From: Symsagittifera roscoffensis
Lineage: Eukaryota; Xenacoelomorpha; Acoela; Convolutidae
Assembly (NCBI RefSeq): GCF_963678635.1
Contig: NC_087067.1
Span: 52,444,233 to 52,508,232 of the forward strand
DNA length: 64,000 bases
Direction of reading: 5' to 3'
The notes beneath the pieces are model-generated. The model worked only from the letters and a program-made list of their open reading frames with translations, did not search any database and was not told the origin of the DNA. How positions within the stretch are numbered: the stretch's first letter is position 1; every line of letters begins with the position of its first letter. Of the stretch, positions 48,888-57,945 are shown in pieces. The position numbers and the translations under genes are program-made.

Positions 48888-49014
48888 CAAGAATGTGGGC
48901 GTCTACAAATTTTCGATCATTATCTGATGCTATCGAATAGCAATTTCACACTTGTTGCTCCATACTTTTCTCGGTCCTTGAAGAGTCTTTTGTCGTATCG
49001 GCCGAGTCGCTCAT
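45482..49014 (-). CDS. Uncharacterised multi-exon gene (right, fuller copy)
   Basis: A start codon at 49014 (MSDSADTTKDSSRTEK) can be spliced over a 36-nt GT-AG intron (GTATGGAG...CGATAG) into an exon reading SDNDRKFVDAHILDEIAAKE and YRTVQRLVSEMVDETTLEVD, ending near WNKK at about 48690. The same frame resumes after a single TGA with a Pro/Ser-rich then basic region (48160-48669, KKGSHRIKRGTGGRKKSRF). Further pieces: an exon ending at a GTAAGT donor near 47788, frames at 47212-47436 and 46913-47236, a longer one at about 46404-46835 (IFLFTTVSIGGTDKAGKVGA, DKWAEIYYQISRLIFGEQGL), one ending at a GTAAGG donor near 45810 (LVDSLYCGSVIDQTSYQLHP), a 21-nt exon (IPNTELQ) and a terminal exon 45482-45647 (DADLTTSQQNERSVS, stop TAA). 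No family is recognised. Exon joins are provisional. Confidence 0.4.
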
Positions 49015-49019
49015 TTGTA

Positions 49020-49200
49020 TGGAGTGCGTCCCGATTCGTTTGTCGGTTTTTTATATGTCGATTCGTATGTCGGTTTGTTTGTTGGTACGTCGAGTCGTAT
49101 CAGTTTTTGTCGATATTCGTGTCGGTTTTGTTTGTCGGAATTGTTTGTCGGAAACTAAATTCGAAAAAAGTGCGGTAATGAATAAATTTAGAAGATTTTC
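49020..49200. repeat. Short repeats (GTCGGTTTGTTTGTCGG) upstream of the gene start
   Basis: Words like GATTCGTTTGTCGG, GATTCGTATGTCGGTTTGTT and GGAATTGTTTGTCGGAA repeat over about 150 bp immediately upstream of the minus-strand ATG at 49014. Open frames across it are repeat-driven. It would lie in the promoter or 5' leader of that gene. Confidence 0.55.
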
Positions 49201-49309
49201 AAACTGAAATTAAAAGAGGTGCAGTGATGAATGCATAGAGGGTGTTATTTAAGGTATCCATATCTGTGGAATTACCAATTTGCTTAATTGGAAAAATGAT
49301 TGTGCATTC

Positions 49310-49895
49310 TGGTGTGATTTTTAACTTGGCCTAACCGGCTTGGCCAAACTTGGGTTAAGCTTCATAGCGTCATAATTGTTTCGATACTTTGTAAGCCGTC
49401 AGGTAAAAGAGTCAGTAATTGTTTCTGTTTCATTATTGTTTGATTCATTGATTTTCAAGTGTTTAGATATCATAATCCGTTATTATCATACGCTCCTCAA
49501 ATGGTTGATTATGGTAATCGGAGGAGATTAATAAACTCTTAAACTACCCAGTTTAACTATACCTTGTGATTAAACCCTAGGTTATACCCTTTTTTTCCTG
49601 TGATTTTCAACTTGGCCAAACCGACTTGGCCAAACTTGGGTTAAGCTTTATCGCCAGCCGAGAGATTTCATAGCCAACTAGAGTCAAAATTATTTCGATA
49701 GTTCTTAAGCCGTCAATTAAAAGAGTCATCATTTGTTTGATTAATTCGATTTTCAAGTGTTAGATTTCATAATCCGTGATTATCATACGCTCCTCAAAGC
49801 TTATGGTAAACGGAGGAGATCAATAAATCTTGAAGTCTCCAGTTTAACTTAATTTTGTAATTATACCCAAGTTTATACCCTTTTTTCCTGTAATA
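49310..49895. repeat. Tandem duplication of ~288 bp
   Basis: Blocks starting near 49312 and 49600 share AACTTGGCCAAACCGACTTG, GCCAAACTTGGGTTAAGCTT, AAGCCGTCA..TAAAAGAGTCA, CATAATCCGTTATTATCATA, CGCTCCTCAAA...CGGAGGAGAT and TTATACCCTTTTTTCCTG. They are about 85% similar. The unit includes a small CTCCTC...GAGGAG hairpin. Confidence 0.75.
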
Positions 49896-50199
49896 TGGCC
49901 AAACATTTCTCTTTCATGAAAAAATTTGTAAAATTTTTTTCACCCTCAAATATTTTTTCGAGTAAAAAAATCACTAATTATATCATCGTTTCTGAATTGC
50001 ATGTGTACTGGCGCCGTTTAGTTGTTTATCCCGCCCCAATTACGGAAATAGTCCGTTCAGTTTTGCAAAATCTCAAAACTGACAGGGATTAATGGCCCCG
50101 TTCGGTCTATTTCTCATCCCAAAAACCGTAATAGTCATTCGTTCTAGGTTTGTCAAATCTCAAATCTTGACGGACAAGAATGTGTAATGGCGCCGTGCT

Positions 50200-50690
50200 G
50201 AAATAGTTTGTTTTAGTTTTGCAAAAACTGAAATAGTTTGTTCTAGTTTTGCAAAATCTCAGTAGTTCTTGCTGCAGTTCAAATCAATCTCAAATACTGA
50301 ACAATTCTTTCCGATTTTGTTCCAGTTTCGTTCCAATTTACAGTACAAAATTTAACTCAATGAGGAAAAAGTCCATATATACTGACAAGTTTTTTGCAGT
50401 TGCAAAATCCCAAATACTGACCAAATCCCAATTACTGACAAAAAGTTCTGCAAAATTGCAGATACTGATTATAGTTTGTTGCAGTTCTGCAAAATCCTAA
50501 ATACCGACAAAATCCCAATTACTGACGAAAAGTCCTGTAAAAACCCAAATAATGATTATAGTTCGTTGCAGTTCTCCAAAGTCTCAAATACTGACAATCG
50601 ATAGTTTGTTGCAGTTCTGCAAAATCGAAAATACCGGCAATCCTATATACTGGCAATCCCAAATACTGGCAATAACCAGTACATCAAACC
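50200..50690. repeat. Minisatellite (AGTTTGTTGCAGTTCTGCAA / CCAAATACTGACAA)
   Basis: Repeated words of about 35-60 bp include TAGTTTGTTGCAGTTCTGCA, AAATCCCAAATACTGAC and GGCAATCCCAAATACTGGC. Similar AAATACTGA words occur in the 58.8-59.6 kb array. No coding sense is seen. Confidence 0.65.
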
Positions 50691-50724
50691 TACCATTTCC
50701 CCAATCGATATAGGAGGACAAAAA

Positions 50725-50998
50725 CCGGGGATCTTGTTAACTATCTCTTCCCCTATTGCAATGGGGGGGTAGTTAACAAGGTGCAAAATTCGTGGGGGGT
50801 ATTAGGGGGTGGGGGTTAACAGTGTACAAAAATCGTGGGGGCATATTAGGGGCATATATCTTTATAGGGTGATATTCCCCGGGTTGTGCCTATTTTGGTG
50901 GGCAACCCGGGTCATTACAAAAGTACCAGAGGGGAGAAAATAACAAGATCCAAAACTACGGTTTCGGATCCAATTGTTTTCTCCCCTATATGGTACCT
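50725..50998. repeat. Cluster of three fold-back hairpins
   Basis: Three inverted repeats follow each other. TTGTTAACTA...TAGTTAACAA spans 50729-50783, with C/G-rich inner arms around TATTGCAA. CCCGGGTTGTGCC...GGCAACCCGGG spans about 50879-50912. GGGGAGAAAATAACAAGATCC...GGATCCAATTGTTTTCTCCCC spans about 50933-50993. The GTTAACAAGGT and GGGGAGAA words also appear near 20.9, 40.3 and 44.9 kb. This may be a composite non-autonomous element. Confidence 0.65.
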
Positions 50999-50999
50999 T

Positions 51000-51830
51000 G
51001 CAACGAAAATGCCATCAATAAATTTAATTTAATTGATTATTATTAGAACGAAATTGATTGTGTAGTATTGAAAAACCGCTGTTGATCCTATCATTTTAAC
51101 TTAAAATTATTTTCGGATCTGATTCTGTTTTTTTGATTTGATGTCCTCTATCCATTACCGATCAATCCGATATATGACTGACTTCGAGTGCAAAAGTAAG
51201 GTTATCATCATCCTTAACGTTTTTCTTCAAGTGTCAATATTTCATAAAATGCGTAATAAACGATTTCAAGGAAATTTAAATTGTTCTGCATCTCAGATAA
51301 CCTCTTGTAACTGATTATTCGCAAAGGACGACTGTGCTTAGCTTCCAGTTTATCCAAGAGTACTCTTTAAGAAGGCTCTGCAAGATGTTTTTAAAACAAC
51401 GAAGTAAACTTGCATCAAAACTATTGTGGCCTAAAAGATGTTTTTTTTAAATATATATATATCGTAATAAAAAATAAGGCTTGCTTTTCACAATTAAAGT
51501 ACCGGTTTTCTATCGTAAAGGGTATCACAAAATTGTTGTGGCAAAGGTTCTAAACTATTTGATACTGGTTTCTTAATAAATGATATAGATAGTGCTTAGG
51601 ATTTTGCGGATTCCACAAAAATTTATTGGCTCTTTTTCCTTTTCCCCCACCTCATATATGAATCAATTTTATATTGTAAAGAGTGCTTTGCTTTTGAAAC
51701 GAGGGCTAAAGATGTCATAGCCTAATTATAGTCCCCATACCAACAATTGTAACAAAATCGATAATGTGAAAATATTTTTACTGTCTAATTTTTAATCCTT
51801 GAATGATTTTGTTTTTCTTTTCGTTTTCAG
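51000..51830. other. Stretch with no recognisable gene
   Basis: AT-rich DNA upstream of the next gene cluster. It has a single GATTTTGCGGATTCCACAAAA word of the palindromic family near 51600 and an (AT)n run near 51451. Confidence 0.4.
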
Positions 51831-52168
51831 AGTGCGACCTACAATTTTCGCAAAAAAGCAACATGGTCCGCCATTTTGCTGAAAAGCGATGCGAGAAGAG
51901 GGATGCGAAACTGAAGAAACTGAGTTGCATGTTCTGTGGCACGGAGGGTTTCAGCGACTGCTACAGAACCGCAGAGCATGTATTGTAGCCTGGATGATGG
52001 GAGAGGATAAGAGCCAATCGAAGTTCTGGGCTCAAACGAAAGCTGCTCTCTCCCACTAGGAAAAGTTATAACTTTGTGCGGTACTCTTATGACGAGTGCC
52101 AATTACCATTCAGAGCGAAGCAGAGGAGGGCAAAATTGATCTGCGAAGATGTAATCGGCGATTATCAG
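51831..52168 (+). CDS. Zinc-finger-like exon(s)
   Basis: After a strong acceptor (TCGTTTTCAG at 51821-51830), the frame reads ECDLQFSQKSNMVRHFAEKR, then CEKRDAKLKKLSCMFCGTEG. F-S-x-K-S-N-x-V-R-H-F is the C2H2 finger helix pattern, with the first Cys pair split by the preceding intron, and CMFC...H may begin a second finger. After a stop in this frame, another frame (ERIRANRSSGLKRKLL, SPTRKSYNFVRYSYDECQLP, AKLICEDVIGDYQIE) stays open to a stop near 52168. It is probably the 5' part of the same gene family as the JmjC pieces downstream, but linkage is not shown. C2H2 fingers bind DNA or protein. Confidence 0.4.
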
Positions 52169-52258
52169 ATTGAATGAAGATGTTTGCTTTGGAAGTAAAG
52201 ACACTTACCCATCAATTTATATGTTTTTTGATTACATATTCAAACTGTTTTAGCACTA

Positions 52259-52610
52259 AGCCAAATAACTCAGTCCACGTCTGCGCAACTAGACTGTATC
52301 ACGACAATGAGAAAGAGGCGGACGATGAGACGCACTACCGTAAAAAAAGCGTTGAGAACCAGCAAAAAGATTATCAAGACATTAAGACGACAATCAAGAC
52401 GACCTCCTGGAACAAACATGAACCGTGCAGAAATGGGCATCATGTGACAACCTGCTGCAAGCAGGAACCAAGCGAGCCAGATGCGACGAGCGGGTACAAG
52501 CAGGAACAATTGGCGACAATTTTGTGCAAAATGAAGCCGGAGGAAGAGCAACCCGTTTTGAACATTTCAATTGTATTAACAAAACGCCGTATTTGTTTGA
52601 TATAAATGTC
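52259..52610 (+). CDS. Arg/Lys-rich exon, uncharacterised
   Basis: A TGTTTTAG acceptor near 52250 opens a segment that is coding-like in two frames. One has 143 codons from 52174 rich in Lys, Glu and Thr (QQKDYQDIKTTIKTTSWNKH). The other is strongly basic (TMRKRRTMRRTTVKKALRTS). Which is used cannot be told from sequence alone. No domain is recognised. Confidence 0.25.
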
Positions 52611-52678
52611 CACCCACTAGTCTGCAAGTGTAATTGTCCTCCCACTAGTCTGCATTTAAATCAAAACCACTGTTTTAG

Positions 52679-53050
52679 CCCTCTAATTCACTGAATGACG
52701 ACAAAATCTCCAAGGACACTGCTCCAGGGGCAGTTGGCAACGAAGTGACAAGTGCTATCGCTGAACATACCTCGGAAATCACCGGCCAGTTGCCAATCGG
52801 TGCGCCAGCTGCGCTAAATAGGATGGTTATACTTCCCGAGGTACCGAATGGACCGTGTCTGAGTCCAGATCCACTTCCTCTCTTTCCAGAGTTTGTTTCG
52901 CCCTTTCATCTACCAGGCTTCATTTCGCCACTTCATAGTCTGGTTGACGCAGATCTGAGGAAAAATCAACGACCTCCTTTGGTGCGGATACAGAAATCAA
53001 AAGCTCGGGGTTTCAGGCAGCTCTTGTATCACGAGTGCCAGTCATATTGA
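52679..53050 (+). CDS. Proline-rich exon, uncharacterised
   Basis: The exon opens immediately after a CTGTTTTAG acceptor and is fully open to the stop at 53050. It reads SNSLNDDKISKDTAPGAVGN, TSEITGQLPIGAPAALNRMV, LPEVPNGPCLSPDPLPLFPE and ends KSKARGFRQLLYHECQSY. It is rich in proline and hydrophobics, suggesting a linker or disordered region. It sits between the zinc-finger-like exon and the JmjC pieces on the same strand, so it may be part of one gene. Confidence 0.35.
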   Translation, partial: PSNSLNDDKISKDTAPGAVGNEVTSAIAEHTSEITGQLPIGAPAALNRMVILPEVPNGPCLSPDPLPLFPEFVSPFHLPGFISPLHSLVDADLRKNQRPPLVRIQKSKARGFRQLLYHECQSY

Positions 53051-53190
53051 CCTGTTACCTCCAATTGTCTATGGCGAACTAAGAGAGAGACTTTCGCATC
53101 TGAAACTAAAAGTAAGCATCTGAAACTAAAATTAGCTCAAAATCGATATAAATAAATTTGGATCATCTTTTTTGGGTATTTTGTTAAATC

Positions 53191-53463
53191 ATGCCTGCCT
53201 CAAGTCTAATACAGTGCGTTTCTGCGATTGATCTTGTCAACTGGATCCAGTTAGACTGGTTTTTTGGCCAACAAGCAGTCTTGTTATTTCCATCGGCTAA
53301 TTACATCCTGGGGTTTAAAAGCCAACTAACAGGGCCTCCGAAAAGCTGCCAGTTTGACAGCCGAATACACGGGGACAATTTTATTAATGAAATTTTGAAG
53401 GAATACCCCAAGGAACTCAGAGCTAGACGGTACATCTTAAAGGAAACGTTAATCAGTTTCTAA
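53191..53463 (+). CDS. Uncharacterised 90-codon frame before the JmjC remnant
   Basis: This is an open frame from ATG with SSLIQCVSAIDLVNWIQLD, FPSANYILGFKSQLTG and LKEYPKELRARRYILKETLI. Its composition is protein-like. KDM2/KDM7 proteins have a poorly conserved helical region before the JmjC core, which this could represent, but no motif proves it. Confidence 0.3.
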   Translation: MPASSLIQCVSAIDLVNWIQLDWFFGQQAVLLFPSANYILGFKSQLTGPPKSCQFDSRIHGDNFINEILKEYPKELRARRYILKETLISF

Positions 53464-53583
53464 AGTAGTTAGACTCCTAATAAGACTCCAGCTTTCAAAT
53501 AAGTTAAACCTCTTATTTGTATTCAATCCTAGAAATATATACGATCAATTAAGCCAGCTGATGTTCAAGCTTAGTTCCAATCA

Positions 53584-54480
53584 ATGCCGTCAATGTTCTG
53601 GAACATCATTGATGCTGATGCTTCCCTGTCAGCTGCCACAAATTTCTCTGTCCCAAAAGCAGTCAAGGATGTGTCGTTGGTATATATACAATAAAGGAAG
53701 TTGGAGAGGACAGAAGTACCGATGAAGGAGTCAAGCTACCCACTGTTATCGCAGGCTGGAGCAATAAAACCATTTCACCAATATTTCTCCGTTACATCTG
53801 TGATGATGTACAATTTAGTGAAAATTTAAACAAAGTTTGGTGCACAATTTTGTCAACAAAATATAAAAATATGTTAAATTTTGTTCTTTTTTTAGGCTGC
53901 AAAACATTTTATCTGATAGCCCCGTCGGTCAACAACAAGCAGGTATTCCAGGAATATCTGATGCAGCAATCTCTGGGTTGAAAACCGATGTTTCCCCGGG
54001 GGATGACCCTCGCTGTGATGCTGGAGGATGTCAGAAAGTTGTTCTGACGGAGCACCAGGCCCTCGTTATGCCAGCTGGCATGATACATATGGTTGAAACG
54101 CATTCAGAGTCAGTGGCTCTGGGTGTCAGTTTTATCCATCGTGGACACCTCCTGACCGCTGCCAGAGTTTTTCGACATGAGCGAAAAGACGATGAGACCT
54201 GCCCTTCAGCAGCTGCTACCCTGTTTTTCCGATGTTGGATCTAAATGAGCTTATGGTGCATCTGTGGTTAGTATCAAAGGTTAAACTGATACATTTTTGT
54301 CGAAATAAATGAAAATAGAGAAAGATATTTTTATAGCACCAGAGACACAATAACGCCGCAAGAATTAGAAGATCTGGAGCAGGTCTGGAGAATTCTGAAG
54401 GCGCATGACAAAGCCTTAGATAGCCACCTTGCAAGAATAGTTTACATAAGTACTTCTGGCCAAATTTCATCCCAGATTTT
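53584..54480 (+). pseudogene. KDM2/KDM7-like JmjC domain gene, disrupted
   Basis: The pieces match the JmjC core in order. FWNIIDADASLSAATNFSVP with VKDVSL (53598-53680, donor TTG|GTATAT) corresponds to NVISLEFSxTxL...VxxPxxVxxLSWV. After acceptor TATCGCAG, FLRYICDDVQFSENLNKVWC follows. GCKTFYLIAPSVNNKQVFQE (53896 on) matches GxKxFYLIxPT. VVLTEHQALVMPAGMIHMVE with ALGVSFIHRG matches the PxGWIHAVxTP...FGGNFLH segment. FPMLDLNELMVHLW then precedes a GTTAGT donor, and the last exon reads ITPQELEDLEQVWRILKAHD. The third iron ligand His (MIHMV) is present, but no HxD is visible where SYTDFHIDF should be. Two frame changes (near 53980 and 54205) suggest a dead or badly sequenced copy. Intact relatives demethylate histone lysines. 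Confidence 0.65.
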
Positions 54481-54489
54481 GAAATACTT

Positions 54490-54910
54490 ACTTCCGTATC
54501 CCAAAAACTGCACCCAGTTCAATCGCATATACTGAAACACTCAATTGATCCCAAAAATTGAGTTTCGTCATCCCGTATACTGAAACGCTTAATTCATCCT
54601 AAAACACAGTTTAACCTATCATGCTAAAATTTGATAATTTTGTATTTTAAGCCAATAACTAAGGAAAGGCTGTCGAATTAAGAAGGGATGGACAGTCTCT
54701 TCCAACACCACTAGCCCAAATATCAGTCAAAAGGGCCTGAAACCTTTTTATTACCATATCCAAATAATAGATAATCTGTACAGTTTTTTCAACGAACGTG
54801 TACAAATGCCTAGATTTATTAATTGACCTTTTGAAAACAGTTTTTTTTTCTATAAATTGAAATATGATTCTAAGTTTTAGCATGCAGTCTGAGAAACTAA
54901 CTAAGTTACT
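54490..54910. other. Intergenic stretch
   Basis: A short ATACTGAAACAC repeat occurs at 54530 and 54580, related to the AAATACTGA words of other minisatellites. No gene is seen. Confidence 0.4.
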
Positions 54911-54924
54911 GGATTTCAGAAAAC

Positions 54925-55125
54925 ATGACGAATGAACCACAAACAGCAGACGATGAAATGTGTCCTATCTGCGGTGAAGAGGGGCGGGATCTGTACCAGA
55001 TCCATGGTGGGGATATTGCGCACAAGCTGTGCCTTATCTGCTGGCGGGAGGTGCAGGATGAGCCGCATCCAAAGTGCCCCTTCTGTCGGCAGGACTTGCC
55101 GCCTTTCCATAGCTTCATGCACTGA
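54925..55125 (+). CDS. Small RING-finger-like protein (66 aa)
   Basis: The ATG lies 14 bases after a TTTCAG acceptor and the frame ends in TGA. The protein reads MCPICGEEGRDLYQIHGGD, then IAHKLCLICWREVQDEPHP, then KCPFCRQDLPPF. CxxC, a His pair region, HxxC-xx-C and CPFC give the eight-ligand cross-brace order of a RING, with His in place of the third Cys. Most of the protein is the domain, so it is either a very small E3 ligase cofactor or one exon of a larger gene; the acidic frame 175 bp downstream is a candidate continuation. GC content is about 53%, well above the surroundings. RING domains recruit ubiquitin-conjugating enzymes. Confidence 0.6.
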   Translation: MTNEPQTADDEMCPICGEEGRDLYQIHGGDIAHKLCLICWREVQDEPHPKCPFCRQDLPPFHSFMH

Positions 55126-55282
55126 TAACTATTGCTTTTGACCTTGTTTTTTGTTAAACTAACTAAGCCTGGTGCCATGTGAACAACCTCTTCTTTCCAC
55201 CTTTGACCACTAACTTGAACCTTCCCAATGTAAACCACAAAAGAACATCCAATCCCTCCTCCATATCGATCATGTTTTACTT

Positions 55283-55753
55283 TTGTTTAAATCCTCTGAC
55301 ATGGACGAGGATGAGGAGCCAAATGAGGATGAGGATGAGGAGGCAGGCAATCAGATAGAGGTGGGGACAGTGGTGCCCTACCGTGACTCTGACTCGGAGT
55401 CGGAACCGGAGCAGCTGAGGAGTGTCTCCGAATTTGATCTGCTCTCGGGCAGTGACGAGGAAGAGAGCACTGCCCCGGCCGCTCTTGTGTTTTCCTACGC
55501 GCGGGGTCGCGGTCGCGAGCACGCTGTGGCCTGGGATGGCCGAATACTCTACTCATCCAGCGACAGTGATGACAACACTCTGCCCTATAATTTGGCAAGC
55601 GGGCGGAGGCAGTCGCGGACGAGCAGCGCCATCAGTCGCCGGGACTGCAGACCTGCCAGGCCGGGCTCAAGGCCGACGACGCGGCAGAACCGCTGGATCA
55701 TCCCAGCCTGGGGTCGGACCCTCGTCGTTAAGGTTCAAAATCTCAAAAAATAA
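55283..55753 (+). CDS. Acidic then Arg-rich protein in a GC-rich island
   Basis: This is a 156-codon frame (an internal ATG at 55301 is also a plausible start) reading MDEDEEPNEDEDEEAGNQIE, YRDSDSESEPEQLRSVSEFD, ARGRGREHAVAWDGRILYSS, then an Arg-rich end (SRTSSAISRRDCRPARPGSR). The first 70 residues are highly acidic and probably disordered, with casein-kinase-2-like S-D/E clusters; the end is strongly basic. GC content is near 58% against roughly 33% around it. The exon may donate at AAG|GTTCAAAAT near 55732 into the repeated exons downstream. Acidic starts with SSSDSDD words occur in piggyBac transposases and nucleosome-binding proteins, but no defining domain is present. Confidence 0.5.
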   Translation: MFKSSDMDEDEEPNEDEDEEAGNQIEVGTVVPYRDSDSESEPEQLRSVSEFDLLSGSDEEESTAPAALVFSYARGRGREHAVAWDGRILYSSSDSDDNTLPYNLASGRRQSRTSSAISRRDCRPARPGSRPTTRQNRWIIPAWGRTLVVKVQNLKK

Positions 55754-56515
55754 ACTAAAATGGTTTATGACAAGTTTATTAGAAAACTGTTTTTCAGTGC
55801 AAATACCGCGGTCGTTACACAGTCCAACCGCCGTCGTCACACGTTCAGATTATCGGTAAGTTTCAAAATCTCAAATCTCAAAAAATATTACTTAAATAGT
55901 TTATGACTAGTTTAATAGAAAACTGTTTTTTAGTGCAAACAATCGCCTTAGTGAAATCAATCAGAGTTCAATCAGATTTCAACCGTTTTCCACGTATAAT
56001 CCACACATTCAGATTATCTCAAATCTTAAGTTTCAAAATCTCGAATCTCAAAACATAATACTAAAATATTTTATGACTAGATTATTGGAAAAATGTTTTT
56101 TAATGCAAACAATCGCCTTAGCTTACTCCATCCGAGTTCAACCGTTTTCCACGTACTCAATCAGAGTTCAACCGTTTTCCACATGCTCAATCAGAGTTCA
56201 ATCAGAGTTCAACTGTTTTCCACGTTCAATCAAAGTTTAACCGTTTTCCACGTTCAACCGTTTTCGAAATGCCCGGCTCAAAACAGAATTCCGCATACCG
56301 TTCAATTCGAAAAAGCAAAACAAGGTTAACCGCTTGCTGTGTGTTCACAAAGCAGGTCATCGGCCATCCAAAGTTCAGAAACTGAAACTAATTTCACCAA
56401 AGTACTTTTGACTTTAAAAATTACCTTAGAAATTACTTTTACCAAATTAATTTAGGCTTTTAATAAAAAAACTGTTTTTAGTGCAAATTGCCGTGGTGAT
56501 GACTCAAAATGCAAA
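55732..56515 (+). repeat. Tandemly repeated exon-intron unit
   Basis: A unit of about 150 bp recurs starting near 55737, 55871, 56034 and, more diverged, 56420. AAAATCTCAAAAAATA is followed by GTTTATGACTAGTTTAATAG, AAAACTGTTTTTCAG (a splice acceptor), then GTGCAAA and a variable exon-like segment. The first exon-like segment (about 55797-55855) is open, reads CKYRGRYTVQPPSSHVQIIG and ends at a GTAAGT donor. Later copies contain tandem words such as AATCAGAGTTCAACCGTTTTCCAC. The acceptor is retained in copies 1 and 4 and altered in 2 and 3. Confidence 0.6.
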
Positions 56516-56519
56516 TCGC

Positions 56520-57010
56520 TGTCACAAATCAAAAGCCGTCACTGGTGCCCTCATTATCAATTACAGAGTCAATCTACGTCTCTTTTTTCTCTGTTTTAAA
56601 ACTGTAAATTTAGTTATCTTTTACTTTATTGCATCATAGTTAAATTTATTGCCTCATCTGATGAACTTTACTGCTTGTTTTATTGATGCTACATAGTGGT
56701 TTAAATTAGAAAAATTGTTAATGATAGTTTTTGAATTAAAATTCTCAAGTATTTCTTTTTGACTCTGGAAAATTGGCTCTCATGAAGCTAAATAATACTG
56801 TTTTTCGGATCCACTCGTGTAATCTTCATTATGCTCCCAAATGATAAAAATTTTTTCTGTATAAATTAATCAAGGACAGATGCTTACACTCAAAACGGGC
56901 TCATGACGATCAAATGTGGTGGCCTTCTCCTTTCTTAAAAGCTATAGAAATGTATCTTCAATCCTCATTTTATTAATTCTCTGTTCATACCTCCTTTTCC
57001 CTCTATAATT
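56520..57010. other. Intergenic stretch
   Basis: No gene or repeat is seen. A TTTCTGTATAAATTAATC word near 56857 could serve as a TATA-like element for the plus-strand gene at 57011, but this is speculative. Confidence 0.35.
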
Positions 57011-57945
57011 ATGTCGGAATTTTTCGTTCCAATATCAGAACTTCCTGGGTTTCCAATTTATTGCTTCAATGGGGAGAACCTCAAACCAACGGTTTATTTT
57101 CTTTCGCACTGTCATACAGATCACATGGCGGGCCTTAATGAGCCTGAACTCTTCGAAAGGTTAAAACAGTGTAAATTGAAAATTAATTGTCAAAATGTTG
57201 GCTGCTTTGTTGAGTGCATTGCCGCTTTGTGTTCATTTAACTCCATATATAATACCTCTGGATTCAGATAATGAGATAACATTGAATGTTTCATCGGAAG
57301 GGGACAAGACTCATATCCTAACTGTCACTCTTATTCCTGCAGGTCACTGTACAGGTTCAGTAAGGTTCTTACTAGTTTCCAAATAAAAATCTGTCCTTTT
57401 TACTGGCCATTTCATATGGCAAGTTAGTCATACGAAGCAAATCAGTCATCTTTTCGACAATTTACAAGATGCTGCTGTTCATAATTTTGATATTATCTAC
57501 ATCGACCCAAAGTTTTGCAAAACAGATTCCCATTGCCTACCTTATAGAGAGAGCTGTCTTTCAGCCATACTTCAAGTCGTGTCCGCATGGCTCTGTTCAT
57601 TTCAAACTAACGTAGTCCATTTTTGTAACAAAAATTGCTACGGTTATGAGTTTTTGATGAAAAAGCTTGCACTTAGATTCAACACTAAAATTCACGTTTC
57701 AATTTGTCAGTATCAACTGTACAAAATTGTTCCGTCAATTCGAAATTGGCTCCCCTTAGATGGCGAAAGTACTAAAATCCATTTCTGTTTATTTTATATA
57801 CGCTCAAACATCAGAACTCAAACACGTCAAACGATTCGAGTACAAAGTTGCGGAAAGAGAGAAATAAATTCAATAAGAGAGGTAAATGCAAACTTTATCT
57901 GGAGAAAATTTCAACAAACACACCAGACTACGAATACCATAGTGA
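57011..57945 (+). pseudogene. Artemis/SNM1-type metallo-beta-lactamase nuclease, disrupted
   Basis: From an ATG at 57011 the frame reads PGFPIYCFNGENLKPTVYFL then SHCHTDHMAGL. This is the N-terminus of the Artemis (DCLRE1C) nuclease, whose human form has [25 protein letters not shown]. Then LTVTLIPAGHCTGSVRFLL matches VTLLPAGHCPGSVMFLF. VLFTGHF stands where TGDF carries a metal-binding Asp. YIDPKFC, then VVHFCNKNCYGYEFLMKKLA, match YLDTTFC and VWLNCKAAYGYEYLF. At least one frame change (near 57190) and an in-frame TAA near 57384 interrupt it, and it is intron-free over 900 bp. I infer a retrocopy or decayed gene. Intact Artemis opens hairpins and trims ends in non-homologous end joining. The 3' part runs into a 193-bp tandem array built from its own sequence. 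Confidence 0.75.

Noticed and set aside
49895-50500. Plus-strand frames rich in SSAK/QIL words
   Set aside because: They follow the minisatellite period and have no conserved domain.
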